Virus record (IMG/VR): IMGVR_UViG_3300027985_001840
Span: 1 to 40,684 of that record
DNA: 40,684 nt
Strand: one strand, 5' to 3'
From: a virus
This document shows, piece after piece, positions 1 to 7,415 of the stretch (its first letter is position 1; each line of letters begins with the position of its first letter). Position numbers and translations under genes: made by a program. A model generated the notes under the pieces. That model searched no databases. It had not been told where the DNA came from and saw only the letters and a list, made by a program, of their open reading frames with translations.

Positions 1-27
1 GAAAACGGGCGTGTCTTAACCAAAACT

Positions 28-59
28 GTAAGCAAGTTGTGTAAGCAACTTGCCCTTAC
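28..59 (+). promoter_or_regulatory. Hairpin just upstream of the integrase ribosome-binding site
   Basis: GTAAG plus CAAGTTG at 28-39 pairs with CAACTTG and CTTAC at 46-59, with a two-base CC bulge and a 6-nt loop. The structure ends one base before the GGAGG Shine-Dalgarno of the integrase. It could attenuate integrase translation, bind a regulator as DNA, or belong to the attachment region. The sequence does not decide between these. Confidence 0.35.
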
Positions 60-70
60 GGAGGTACAAG

Positions 71-1408
71 ATGCGCCGTTTTTATTTGTATCGACGGGGT
101 AAGTACTGGTATGCGCAGCTGGGGAACCCTGAAACCGGCAGGCGCTTAACGGGAAAATCGACTCATCAGACGCTTCGCGATGAAGCGGTCGCCGTTGTGG
201 TCAGTTGGCTTGAGCATGGTATTCCTCAAACCAAAGATTCATCATCAAAGAACCTGCCCGACCTGTTATCTCTCGATTCCATTTTGTCTATCATCAAGAA
301 ATCAAATCTCAATTCTGCGGACGTTTCCAAGATAGGGACGGCATTAACGGAGAAGGGCTTGGTGTCCTCGGTCGTTCTCAAAGACGCCGGGGGAGCCGAG
401 CTCTTCGACTCGTTCATGTCGCGTTTCTGGGATTTTGACGTTTCGCCCTACGTGAAGGAAAAGCACGCGCACGGTCTCCGGATGGGCAAGACTCACATGA
501 AGCAAAGTTTAGGTCGCGCTGAGAAATATTGGATTCCGTATTTCAAGGGAAAGCGGCTTGGTGAAATCACGCGACAGGACGTAAAGGCATTCTCGGTGCA
601 TCTCGCGACGGCTAACCCCGGTCTCAATCCGGTTACGCTGAATCGTATCATGACCGTCGGGACGACGGCGCTTAAATGGGCGTTCGTCAATGACCTGGTG
701 GGACACGATCCGACCCAAGGCCTGGCCGGGTATTCGAACAAAACGAAGAAACGTGGAGTACTCTCTCCTGACGAAGCGAAACGGCTTTTCGATCTTCATT
801 GGGATGATCGCCGCGCGATGCTCTCGAATCTGACCGCGATGACGACGGGCTTGCGGATCGGCGAGGTTTTGGCGCTCAAGGCTTCCGACATCGGTGAGAC
901 GTTCTTGTCGATCAATCATTCATGGTCTCGGAAAGATAAACTCAAGGGCACGAAGACGGACGAGGCTCGACGCGTGCCGATCATGCCGCAGGTACGCGAC
1001 GCGCTTCGCGCGCTCGCGAAGGATAATCCTCACGGTTCTGACGGTTTCGTTTTCTGGTGCTCGAAGAAGGATGAGCCCTGGGATCAGCAAATGAGTTTAT
1101 ATGCCTTGCAGGATATGCTTGTCGTGCTTTCCGTGGGTACCGGCGCGACTGATGATGAGAAACGCGAAGCCCGCGCATACTGGAAGGAGCGGAATATCGT
1201 GTTTCATTCCTGGCGACATTTTTACGCATCGAGGATGGCTGACCGACTCGAGGCGCGAAAGGTCATGCTCGTTACCGGTCACAAGACGCGCGCGGTGTTC
1301 GACGGTTACGCGGATCATGCGCTCGATAGTGATCTTTCAGAAGTCGCTCAGGCAAGTGAGGATACTTTCAAGGGTATCATCCCGGATAACTTGGGAAATG
1401 CGGTATAG
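71..1408 (+). CDS. int: Tyrosine recombinase / phage integrase
   Basis: Site-specific recombinase that would integrate and excise the element through a covalent 3'-phosphotyrosyl intermediate. The 445-residue product has the family catalytic set: R262 in TGLRIGE, H379 and R382 in HSWRHF, H404 in TGHKT and the nucleophile Y413 in FDGYADH. The N-terminal half contains the SAM-like core-binding domain (about residues 120-220). I start at ATG 71 because GGAGG lies 6 nt upstream at 60-64; a longer reading from TTG 50 has no such site. It lies at the left edge of the element, next to an excisionase-like gene, as in temperate phages and satellites. No att core could be identified because neither empty site is in the window. 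Confidence 0.95.
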   Translation: MRRFYLYRRGKYWYAQLGNPETGRRLTGKSTHQTLRDEAVAVVVSWLEHGIPQTKDSSSKNLPDLLSLDSILSIIKKSNLNSADVSKIGTALTEKGLVSSVVLKDAGGAELFDSFMSRFWDFDVSPYVKEKHAHGLRMGKTHMKQSLGRAEKYWIPYFKGKRLGEITRQDVKAFSVHLATANPGLNPVTLNRIMTVGTTALKWAFVNDLVGHDPTQGLAGYSNKTKKRGVLSPDEAKRLFDLHWDDRRAMLSNLTAMTTGLRIGEVLALKASDIGETFLSINHSWSRKDKLKGTKTDEARRVPIMPQVRDALRALAKDNPHGSDGFVFWCSKKDEPWDQQMSLYALQDMLVVLSVGTGATDDEKREARAYWKERNIVFHSWRHFYASRMADRLEARKVMLVTGHKTRAVFDGYADHALDSDLSEVAQASEDTFKGIIPDNLGNAV

Positions 1409-1433
1409 GTTATTCGTCACTTTCTTTTTAGTT

Positions 1434-1476
1434 TTTCGACAAGGTATCTCGACTTGTCGAAAAACTAGACCATCCG
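1434..1476 (+). promoter_or_regulatory. 43-bp dyad operator-like repeat, copy 1
   Basis: TTTCGACAA (1434-1442), an 11-bp spacer and TTGTCGAAA (1454-1462), followed by AACTAGACCATCCG. In this copy the palindrome extends to 13 perfect base pairs per arm (1431-1443 and 1453-1465). The same architecture and spacing recur at 2653 and 27880. It sits between int and the excisionase-type gene, about 55 nt before the latter's start. Half-site centres are 20 bp apart, about two helical turns, which suits a dimeric DNA-binding protein. As RNA it could also act as a terminator-like hairpin behind int. Confidence 0.6.
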
Positions 1477-1530
1477 TTTCACGAAATGCTCTGGTACTTT
1501 CTGATTCATGACGGATCAAGGAGGTACTTG

Positions 1531-1758
1531 TTGATCGACGAAAGGGAAGATTGTAACCGGATGATGGATATGCGCGAGTTCATGACGCTGATGCACTGCA
1601 AGCGGCTGACCGTGTATCGCTGGCGAAAGCAAGGGAAGATCCCGAGCGTCGTCGTCGGTAGGAAGGTCCTCTTCAAGCGGAGCGACGTCGAGCATTTCCT
1701 GAACGAGAATACACTCGACAAAGTTGCCCGCGCGGAAGCGGAGCTTGTATGCCGTTGA
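1531..1758 (+). CDS. Excisionase-family helix-turn-helix DNA-binding protein
   Basis: Small (75-residue) HTH_17/MerR-like protein: a helix-turn-helix at about residues 12-30 followed by the wing GRKVLFKRSDVEHFL, typical of excisionases and AlpA-like regulators that bend DNA at attachment sites or control int. The start is taken as TTG 1531 because AAGGAGGT lies at 1518-1525, 6 nt before it. The in-frame ATG at 1486 has no ribosome-binding site and lies inside the leader. It directly follows int and the dyad repeat, so control of recombination direction is the natural inference, though this is not proven. Confidence 0.75.
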   Translation: MIDEREDCNRMMDMREFMTLMHCKRLTVYRWRKQGKIPSVVVGRKVLFKRSDVEHFLNENTLDKVARAEAELVCR

Positions 1759-1916
1759 CTCCCGAGCAGGTCCGCGCCGAGGTTCTTTCATGGATTGACG
1801 CGCAGCTCAAGGAAAAACGATTCGGCTCTTTCGGGATCGAGATCAGGATGCACGAAGGCGTCCCGGTCTCGGTCGAGAAGCGGGACTGCGTGTCGATCAA
1901 GTATCATGAGGGGTAG
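1749..1916 (+). CDS. Small protein, DUF2292/YezD-like
   Basis: A 55-residue ORF starting at ATG 1749, inside the last codons of the excisionase-type gene (10-nt overlap), and ending just before a strong terminator. The C-terminal half (GSFGIEIRMHEGVPVSVEK) resembles the short beta-hairpin pattern of DUF2292/YezD proteins (GS-x-EI-x-hydrophobic-x-DG-x-V-x-x-IEK). Function of that family is unknown. Overlap and position support translation coupled to the upstream gene. Family assignment is from pattern memory only. Confidence 0.55.
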   Translation: MPLTPEQVRAEVLSWIDAQLKEKRFGSFGIEIRMHEGVPVSVEKRDCVSIKYHEG

Positions 1917-1920
1917 GCAA

Positions 1921-1954
1921 AGCGGCCGGGATCAATTCCCGGCCGCTGTTGTTT
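1921..1954. terminator. Bidirectional rho-independent terminator
   Basis: Perfect 11-bp stem AGCGGCCGGGA/TCCCGGCCGCT (1921-1931 with 1937-1947), 5-nt loop, followed by GTTGTTT. It lies between the rightward int unit and the leftward gene ending at 1953, so it probably serves both. Confidence 0.8.
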
Positions 1955-2378
1955 ATGGTTCCCAGGACAGGTTTATGACCTTGACCCTGAACCCGTGGAG
2001 CATCGCGGATGCCTTGTATGGCGGCGTACCGTTACCCGGAACGGTGAAGTCAAGAACGCATGAATCTTTCATGTCGCAATCGACCGCGAACAGAAACGCG
2101 TGACAAAGCGTTTCGACGTTCTTGACTGGATTCCTGATACCGTTCGCTATCCACTTGTGGTAAAGCCCGCTTGAGATATGCACGGGCGTTTGTATACCAA
2201 GCTGGCAAGCCGTCTGCGACACGTCGAAGGTGGTTGCGCCCCAATCCTCGAGTACTCGCGGAAACAAGAACAAGTCTTCCGGCCAGTAAAACGACTTTGA
2301 ACCCTTTTGTTCAAACCTGCTTTCCTCGCGCTCGTAAGTTTCGACGCGTTCAATTTCGACTAACGCAAGATCACTCAT
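1953..2378 (-). CDS. Hypothetical phage protein, possible HTH regulator
   Basis: 141-residue product with no family I recognise. AAAGGAG lies 5 nt before the ATG on the minus strand, so the gene is very likely real. The middle part (DVSQTACQLGIQ ... ISSGLYHKWIANG ... PVKNVETLCHAF) has the spacing of a phage repressor-type helix-turn-helix, but no diagnostic residue makes this certain. It is the only leftward gene of the phage part and is divergent from the packaging operon, the usual place for a lysogeny regulator. If it is one, the dyad repeats at 1434, 2653 and 27880 are candidate binding sites; this link is inference. Confidence 0.6.
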   Translation of the reverse strand: MSDLALVEIERVETYEREESRFEQKGSKSFYWPEDLFLFPRVLEDWGATTFDVSQTACQLGIQTPVHISSGLYHKWIANGIRNPVKNVETLCHAFLFAVDCDMKDSCVLDFTVPGNGTPPYKASAMLHGFRVKVINLSWEP

Positions 2379-2431
2379 AAAAACTCCTTTGGTCCGAAAC
2401 GAGATTTCAAAGCTGCAACGACATGACGTGC

Positions 2432-2464
2432 AAAATAAAAAACGCGGACCGCGCCCTTTATTTT
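2432..2464. terminator. Symmetric AT/GC hairpin, terminator-like
   Basis: AAAATAAA (2432-2439) pairs with TTTATTTT (2457-2464) around an inner CGCGG-A-CCGCG stem (2443-2453). With T-rich flanks on both strands it could stop transcription in either direction, insulating the leftward gene from the packaging operon. Confidence 0.5.
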
Positions 2465-2493
2465 TCTTCCGGGGGGCGATTAAAAATTCTTGA

Positions 2494-2581
2494 GGCCAGT
2501 GACGGGTTCACGCAAGGCCGAACGGAGGAGCGAAGCGACGGAGTGAGCTTGCCTTGGCCTTGCGGGGTTCCGGCACTGGCC
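2494..2581. repeat. Long interrupted hairpin with purine-rich loop
   Basis: Nested arms GGCCAGTG (2494-2501)/CACTGGCC (2574-2581), CGG/CCG, and GCAAGGCC (2512-2519)/GGCCTTGC (2556-2563) enclose a purine-rich loop containing CGGAGGAGCGAAGCGACGG. No ORF covers it. Layout and loop composition resemble the fold-back elements at 40000-40130 and 40216-40292. The 420 bp from 2379 to 2800 hold only this, the terminator-like hairpin and dyad copy 2. Confidence 0.55.
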
Positions 2582-2652
2582 GCATAATCGGACCTCCCCC
2601 GGGAGAAAAATGCAGGCGGGAAAGCTAACGCAATGCGTGGGATTTGCGTTTA

Positions 2653-2695
2653 TTTCGACAAGTAGCGTTCGATTGTCGAAAAAATAGACCATTTC
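2653..2695 (+). promoter_or_regulatory. 43-bp dyad operator-like repeat, copy 2
   Basis: TTTCGACAA (2653-2661), 11-bp spacer, TTGTCGAAA (2673-2681), then AAATAGACCATTTCG. Same order and spacing as copies 1 and 3. It lies about 105 nt before the first gene of the packaging/head operon, so it probably contains or controls that operon's promoter. No convincing -10/-35 pair for a housekeeping sigma factor was found. Confidence 0.6.
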
Positions 2696-2800
2696 GGTTT
2701 AATCAAACACGGATACATTGATCTCGATAAACGGCTGAACAGTTTGCGGGCATAAGGCGAGTAGGGACGCCTGAAGCCGCTGACGGGAGGTAACGGAATC

Positions 2801-2986
2801 ATGAAGAAACCGTATCTGACGCTCGAGAGTATCAGCAAGGCGGTTGCGTTTCTCGAGAAGCGAAAAGCGCATGCGGCAGAAACCGGCAATGATGAATGGG
2901 CGGGCGAATACGACAACGCCGTCAGAATCATCCGGGGACTCTGTACCTTGGAGCTTTCCGGGGAAACCAAGAAAACGACGCGGTAG
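2801..2986 (+). CDS. Small hypothetical protein, first gene of the packaging operon
   Basis: 61-residue, charged, probably all-helical protein with no family I recognise. GGGAGG at 2785-2790 provides a ribosome-binding site about 10 nt before ATG 2801. It precedes the terminase genes in the same direction, a position often taken by small DNA-packaging or HNH accessory proteins. No HNH or zinc residues are visible here. Confidence 0.6.
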   Translation: MKKPYLTLESISKAVAFLEKRKAHAAETGNDEWAGEYDNAVRIIRGLCTLELSGETKKTTR

Positions 2987-3015
2987 GACGCGAGGGGAGG
3001 TGATTCATTTCCGAG

Positions 3016-3486
3016 GTGTGGGAGAGACAGGATGATGAGACGAACGCGGCATGGAACGCGTTCTGCCTTTATCGGGATCATGGACGGGACCGGGGAATCC
3101 TGAAGGCGCTTGCGCTCAACGGGATTCCTTCTTCCCGCTACGGGGTGTGGTGTAAGTGGTCGGCAAAGTTCGACTGGGTGAAGCGCTGCGGCGCGTACGA
3201 CTCCTACCTCGATAGCCTGAAGCGCGCGGAACGCGAACGGGAATTCGCCGAGCACGAGAAGATGTACCAGCGGATTACCGAGAAGGTCTTGAGCATCGTG
3301 GAGAAGCGGCTTGAGAAGTTCGACCCCGAGGAGCTGAGCCAGGTTAACGTGATGGATTGGCTCAAGAACTCGATAGACATCGAGCGCGCCTTGTTCGGTA
3401 AGAGCGACTCGGGTGACGGGGAAGAGGGCAAGAATTTCAAGGGACAGCTCGAGATCAATTTCGTGAACGACTTTGAAGGGCTGTGA
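3016..3486 (+). CDS. terS: Phage terminase small subunit
   Basis: 156-residue protein, probably the DNA-recognition subunit of the packaging motor. The N-terminal half (about residues 20-60) looks like the terminase helix-turn-helix, with W/F-rich KWSAKFDWVKRC, and a long charged helix (about 65-110) would oligomerise. It overlaps the large subunit start by one codon, the standard order. The start is uncertain: GTG 3016 is 15 nt from the strong GGAGG at 2996-3000, while an in-frame ATT at 3007 is at the ideal 6 nt, so a rare ATT start is possible. Assignment rests on position plus general pattern. Confidence 0.75.
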   Translation: MWERQDDETNAAWNAFCLYRDHGRDRGILKALALNGIPSSRYGVWCKWSAKFDWVKRCGAYDSYLDSLKRAEREREFAEHEKMYQRITEKVLSIVEKRLEKFDPEELSQVNVMDWLKNSIDIERALFGKSDSGDGEEGKNFKGQLEINFVNDFEGL

Positions 3487-4727
3487 TGATCGCGCTACTT
3501 GAGTCCATCTTCAGGCCGACGCGGGTACAGCGAGTTGCGCTTCGACTCCTGAAAGCGGGCGCGAAGCACATCCTCCTTTTCGGGGGATCGCGCAGCGGAA
3601 AGACGACGATCCTCGTGATCGTCATCATCTACCGCGCGGTTCGGTACTCAGCTTCCCGGCATTTGATATGCCGCCTACGGACAAAGGACGCGCGAAGCTC
3701 CGTCTTGCATGAAACGCTCATTCCCTGGCTCGAGAAGATCGTCGGGAAGAACCGCTTCACGTACGTCGTTCACGATAATTATATAAAGCTTTGGAACGGA
3801 TCGGAAATATGGATCGGCGGGCTCGGCGACAAGGAGCAGGTCGACAAGATCCTGGGACACGAGTACAACACGATCTATTTCAACGAGGTGAGTCAGATTT
3901 CATACGCGGCGGTGAACGTCGCGTATAGCCGTCTTGCGATGAACATACCGGGATGCAGAAACCTGTTTCTGTACGACTGCAATCCCGCGAGCCCGATGCA
4001 TTGGGCATACAAGGTGTTCATCAGGAAGATCGAGCCGCGAACGGATACGCCGCTTCCGAAGCCGGAACTTTACGCCTCGATGCTGCTGAATCCGCAGGAC
4101 AACGCGGAGCATCTGGCCGCGGACTACATCGAGGACATCCTCGATACGATGCCAGAGAAGCAGAAGGCGCGATTCCGGGACGGGCTCTGGGTGAAAGCCG
4201 AGGGCGTCGTCTACGAAAAGTTTACCGAGGACATGATCCTCAGCGTTGAAGATATGCCTAAAAGATATGATTTCGTAACGGCTGGGCAGGACTTCGGGCT
4301 CAACATCACGAACGTGAAGGTCGGATGGATCGGCGACACGGTGTACTTGATCGCCGATCACGGGGCATACAACGTGCCGACGAGAACCTTCAACGAGGAA
4401 TTGACCGAGCTTGGCTGGTATCGGAACGCGGACGGAACGACGGGAGTTTTTCCCAATTTCTGCGATCCGGCGGGCGGGGAGAGAATACAAGAGATAACCG
4501 GCGGCGTGAAGGCGAACAACTCCGTCGAGCCGGGGATCGATTACATAAGCGCGATGATGGAACGAGGGAAGTTCTACGTGAGCGCGGCCTGCACGGGAGT
4601 ATTGCTCGAGATCAGCGATTACGCACGGGACGAGTCGAACCAGATCGTGAAGGTGAATGACCATTACATGGACGCAATGCGATACGCGATTTTCAGCCAT
4701 GTTCAGTACGGTGTCGTGTGCGTGTGA
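3486..4727 (+). CDS. terL: Phage terminase large subunit
   Basis: ATP-driven DNA translocase and nuclease that fills the capsid. Walker A is GGSRSGKT (about residues 33-40), Walker B is TIYFNEVSQ (about 129-137) with catalytic E, and the C-terminal half has the RNase H-like nuclease start TAGQDFGLN and a late acidic YMDAMRYAIF helix. Length of about 413 residues fits the Terminase_3/6-type families. Translation probably starts at ATG 3486; GTG 3483 immediately before is equally possible. It overlaps terS, so the two are translationally coupled. Confidence 0.93.
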   Translation: MIALLESIFRPTRVQRVALRLLKAGAKHILLFGGSRSGKTTILVIVIIYRAVRYSASRHLICRLRTKDARSSVLHETLIPWLEKIVGKNRFTYVVHDNYIKLWNGSEIWIGGLGDKEQVDKILGHEYNTIYFNEVSQISYAAVNVAYSRLAMNIPGCRNLFLYDCNPASPMHWAYKVFIRKIEPRTDTPLPKPELYASMLLNPQDNAEHLAADYIEDILDTMPEKQKARFRDGLWVKAEGVVYEKFTEDMILSVEDMPKRYDFVTAGQDFGLNITNVKVGWIGDTVYLIADHGAYNVPTRTFNEELTELGWYRNADGTTGVFPNFCDPAGGERIQEITGGVKANNSVEPGIDYISAMMERGKFYVSAACTGVLLEISDYARDESNQIVKVNDHYMDAMRYAIFSHVQYGVVCV

Positions 4728-4877
4728 CGCGCGGAAATATAGCGCAAGAATCGCGCAAAAGTGACGAAATAAGAAGGAGAAAACAATTAAAAATGTACTA
4801 AACCACCCTACAGGAGGAGCCTGCCAATTCTCGAAAGCCCGCGTCGGAAACGGTACACAGAAGGAGTGTCGGGCCTG

Positions 4878-6095
4878 ATGCGCGTTGGAAACTTTCTGTC
4901 CGGGATACGAAAAGCGCTCGAAGGTTTTTCTGTTGCGGCCCAAAAAGCGGATGATGCCCCCTGGGGTAACGATCCTCTTTCTGAGGCAATGCAAGGACCC
5001 GGATACCACGATTACTATTTGACCCATGCATGGGTGAATATCGCGATCGGCATTCTCATGCGAAACATTGGACGGACGGAGTTCACTATCGTCAAAAACG
5101 GCAAGCCCGTAGTCGACGGCCCCGTAGTACGGCTCTTCAGCGAGCCGAACCCGCGCTTGAGCGGATTTGATCTCTGGAAGGAAACGGGCGCGTGGTGGTC
5201 TCTCGAAGGCGAGGCCTTTTGGTACTTCGGTAACGACTACGCGGGAGGATTGCCCGAGGCAATCCATATACTGAATCCCCGCCGAGTTACCATGCGTGTC
5301 GAGGATGGGCGGGTCGTCCGCTGGTTTTACTCGAGCGACGCCGACATTGTCCCGATCCTGCCCGACGAGGTGATTCACTTCCGCGACTGGAATCCGTGGA
5401 ATCCCTGGCGGGGCGTTTCTCCGCTCGTCTCCCTCAAGTACGAACTCGATCAGGATTCATGGGCAAACCGATCAAATACCGACCTTCTTAAACATAACGC
5501 GATTCCGCAGGGAATACTCAAGACCGATCAGCTTATCCGGGAGGAAGAGGCCGATCTGATCGAAGCCCGATGGGAGCGGAAGTACGGCAAGGACTCGAAG
5601 AACCGGAAGATTGCGGTGATAGGGAAGGGGACTGAATTCAAGCCCCTGACCTTCTCGCCGGACGTGCTGAAGCTCTTCGACCTGAAGCGATGGAATCTCT
5701 ATACGATTCTCGCGAAGTACGGTATCCCTCCACGAGTGGCGAATATCCAGGACGCGAAGGCGAACCTTTCGGGCACCGATACCGAGAACCAGCACGCGGC
5801 GTTCTGGAAATACACGTTAATTCCCGTACTCAAGAACTTCGAGATGGTAGTGGAAACGCAGTTTTTCAGGCGATTCGCGCTCAATGAGCGCGGAAAGTTC
5901 GATCTTTCTTGCATACCTGAATTGCAACGAAGCGAGGACGAACAGTCGAAACGCGACATTGCCGAAATCAATGCCGGCCTTAAAACTATTAACGACGTCC
6001 TCGCCGAACGCGGCAAACCTCGAAAAAACTGGGGCGATACCTGGTATCGCCCGGGGAACGTCGTTCCCGTCGAAAATACTAATTCGGAACCATGA
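4878..6095 (+). CDS. Phage portal protein, HK97 family
   Basis: 405-residue portal monomer, forming the dodecameric ring at the DNA entry vertex. Typical HK97-family features are the N-terminal helix, a WVNIAIGILMRNIG segment, the PDEVIHFRDWNPWNPWRGVSPL motif region and a C-terminal segment with TENQHAAFWKYTLIPVL. I start at ATG 4878, 11 nt after AAGGAG (4861-4866); GTG 4866 overlaps that site. The 150 bp before it (4728-4877) hold a second GGAGG-like stretch near 4812 but no supportable gene. Confidence 0.9.
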   Translation: MRVGNFLSGIRKALEGFSVAAQKADDAPWGNDPLSEAMQGPGYHDYYLTHAWVNIAIGILMRNIGRTEFTIVKNGKPVVDGPVVRLFSEPNPRLSGFDLWKETGAWWSLEGEAFWYFGNDYAGGLPEAIHILNPRRVTMRVEDGRVVRWFYSSDADIVPILPDEVIHFRDWNPWNPWRGVSPLVSLKYELDQDSWANRSNTDLLKHNAIPQGILKTDQLIREEEADLIEARWERKYGKDSKNRKIAVIGKGTEFKPLTFSPDVLKLFDLKRWNLYTILAKYGIPPRVANIQDAKANLSGTDTENQHAAFWKYTLIPVLKNFEMVVETQFFRRFALNERGKFDLSCIPELQRSEDEQSKRDIAEINAGLKTINDVLAERGKPRKNWGDTWYRPGNVVPVENTNSEP

Positions 6096-6105
6096 GGAAC
6101 CTGAC

Positions 6106-6759
6106 ATGAGAATACAGAAGGTTGTGATGGTTGGTTTCAGCGAGAGAACAAAATTGATCTTTGCACCGTTAGTGAAGCAGCTGTATCGCATAGAAAGCTT
6201 TGTCTGCTGCAGGACAATAGATGAACTTACCGAACATACGGACATGGTTGACTCCCTGTTTATGAGCGCCTCGTATCTCGGGTTTGAGTGCGAGTCCATT
6301 ATTTCCCGGATCAGGACCATGAGACCGCGGGTTCAGATCGTCGTTCTCGCCATGCATTCAATGAGCAACTACATCGGCATGTACCTCATACGATGTGGCG
6401 TCGATATCCTCTTCGCGAACGTCGACGACTCGAATGAGTTCATGAAACTTCAGGACGCCGTCGAGAACAATCTCAAGTACTACCCGCCAAACGTGCGCGA
6501 GGCATTCAATGACTCAAACCTCAATTCCATCGAGAGACGCATCAGAATGCCCGCGCGGGAGACCGAGTGCCTCAATCTTACGATGAAGGGATTGTCGGTA
6601 AAGGAGATCGCCGAGGAGATGAACATCTCGATCGGAAGCGTGGGGAATCTGCGAAAACGGACCATGCAACGCATCGGTGCCCACTCGTTCATCGAGATGG
6701 TTCATCTTGCCTTTATCTACACGTTTTCGACGAAAGGAGGGTGCGAATATGTTGTATAG
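6106..6759 (+). CDS. LuxR/NarL-type regulator with degenerate receiver domain
   Basis: 217-residue protein with a receiver-like alpha/beta domain (about 1-125) and a C-terminal LuxR helix-turn-helix (about 150-205: LTMKGLSVKEIAEEMNISIGSVGNLRKRTMQRIG). The receiver lacks the phospho-accepting signature: the acidic pair after strand 1 is GFSE, the aspartate position in strand 3 reads DSLFMSAS, and no lysine ends strand 5 (GVDILFANV). It is therefore probably a phosphorylation-independent pseudo-receiver. The gene sits between portal and protease and overlaps the protease by 11 nt, so it is expressed with head genes. GAGGAA precedes ATG 6106; an ORF extension upstream to 5884 is only open frame. 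Role unknown; late-gene control is a guess. Confidence 0.85.
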   Translation: MRIQKVVMVGFSERTKLIFAPLVKQLYRIESFVCCRTIDELTEHTDMVDSLFMSASYLGFECESIISRIRTMRPRVQIVVLAMHSMSNYIGMYLIRCGVDILFANVDDSNEFMKLQDAVENNLKYYPPNVREAFNDSNLNSIERRIRMPARETECLNLTMKGLSVKEIAEEMNISIGSVGNLRKRTMQRIGAHSFIEMVHLAFIYTFSTKGGCEYVV

Positions 6760-7402
6760 AATCAAGGGTTTTCCCGGTTTTGTGTCCGCCGATCGAAAGG
6801 CCTTTGCCGAATTCCTGAAGCTTCAAACAAACGAAAGCGGAAAGCTGAAAGAGCCCGTGGAGATCGTGATGGCAGGATATCTCGCCAAGCAAGCAGACCC
6901 TGATGGCGAGTGGCTCCCTTGGGTCTTCTCGACTTACGACAATGACCGCTTCGACGAACGAGTCGATCCCGCAGGGTGGGAGCTTGACCGCTACAAGGAG
7001 AATCCCGTCGTGCTTTGGGCGCACTGCCACTCGATACCGGCGATCGGACTCGCGGACAATTTGACCGCCACGGACAAGCTCGCGGGGAGAATCAAGTTCA
7101 ACGCGAAGGAGATCGACGAGTTCGGCTGGTCGATAGGCGAGCGCGTGAAAGCAGGCGTAATCCGCGCGGGAAGCGTCGGGATGCTCGTAAAAGAAATCGA
7201 GTGGATAGACCACAAGAAGAACCCGGAGGAACCTTGCGACCTCATCATCAGGAAGCAGGAGTTACTCGAGTTTTCAATCTGTAATGTTCCGGCGAATCCC
7301 TTCGCCTTGCGTGATGAGGACTCGCAGAAACAGAAACGAACCGGCGCCCCTACCGCCCGTTCAGTTCAAGGCGGCCATTGGCCGCTTCCTATCATTAACT
7401 GA
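6749..7402 (+). CDS. Prohead (HK97-type) maturation protease
   Basis: 217-residue serine protease of the S63/U35 type that trims scaffold and capsid delta domains during prohead maturation. Visible motifs: H92 in LWAHCHSIPAIG, S142 in IRAGSVGM, and the ELLEFSICNVPANPFAL segment that ends the fold in this family. AAAGGAGGG at 6734-6742 precedes ATG 6749. It overlaps the LuxR-type gene and lies directly before the capsid gene, the canonical place. Confidence 0.9.
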   Translation: MLYRIKGFPGFVSADRKAFAEFLKLQTNESGKLKEPVEIVMAGYLAKQADPDGEWLPWVFSTYDNDRFDERVDPAGWELDRYKENPVVLWAHCHSIPAIGLADNLTATDKLAGRIKFNAKEIDEFGWSIGERVKAGVIRAGSVGMLVKEIEWIDHKKNPEEPCDLIIRKQELLEFSICNVPANPFALRDEDSQKQKRTGAPTARSVQGGHWPLPIIN

Positions 7403-7415
7403 AACGGAGGACGAC

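Noticed and set aside
3900-5378. 492-residue reverse-strand open frame across terL and portal
   Set aside because: Codon-bias shadow of GC-rich genes with clear family motifs on the plus strand; no ribosome-binding site.
5884-6105. Upstream extension of the LuxR-type gene
   Set aside because: Runs in a second frame through the portal C-terminus; ATG 6106 has a ribosome-binding site and begins the receiver fold.
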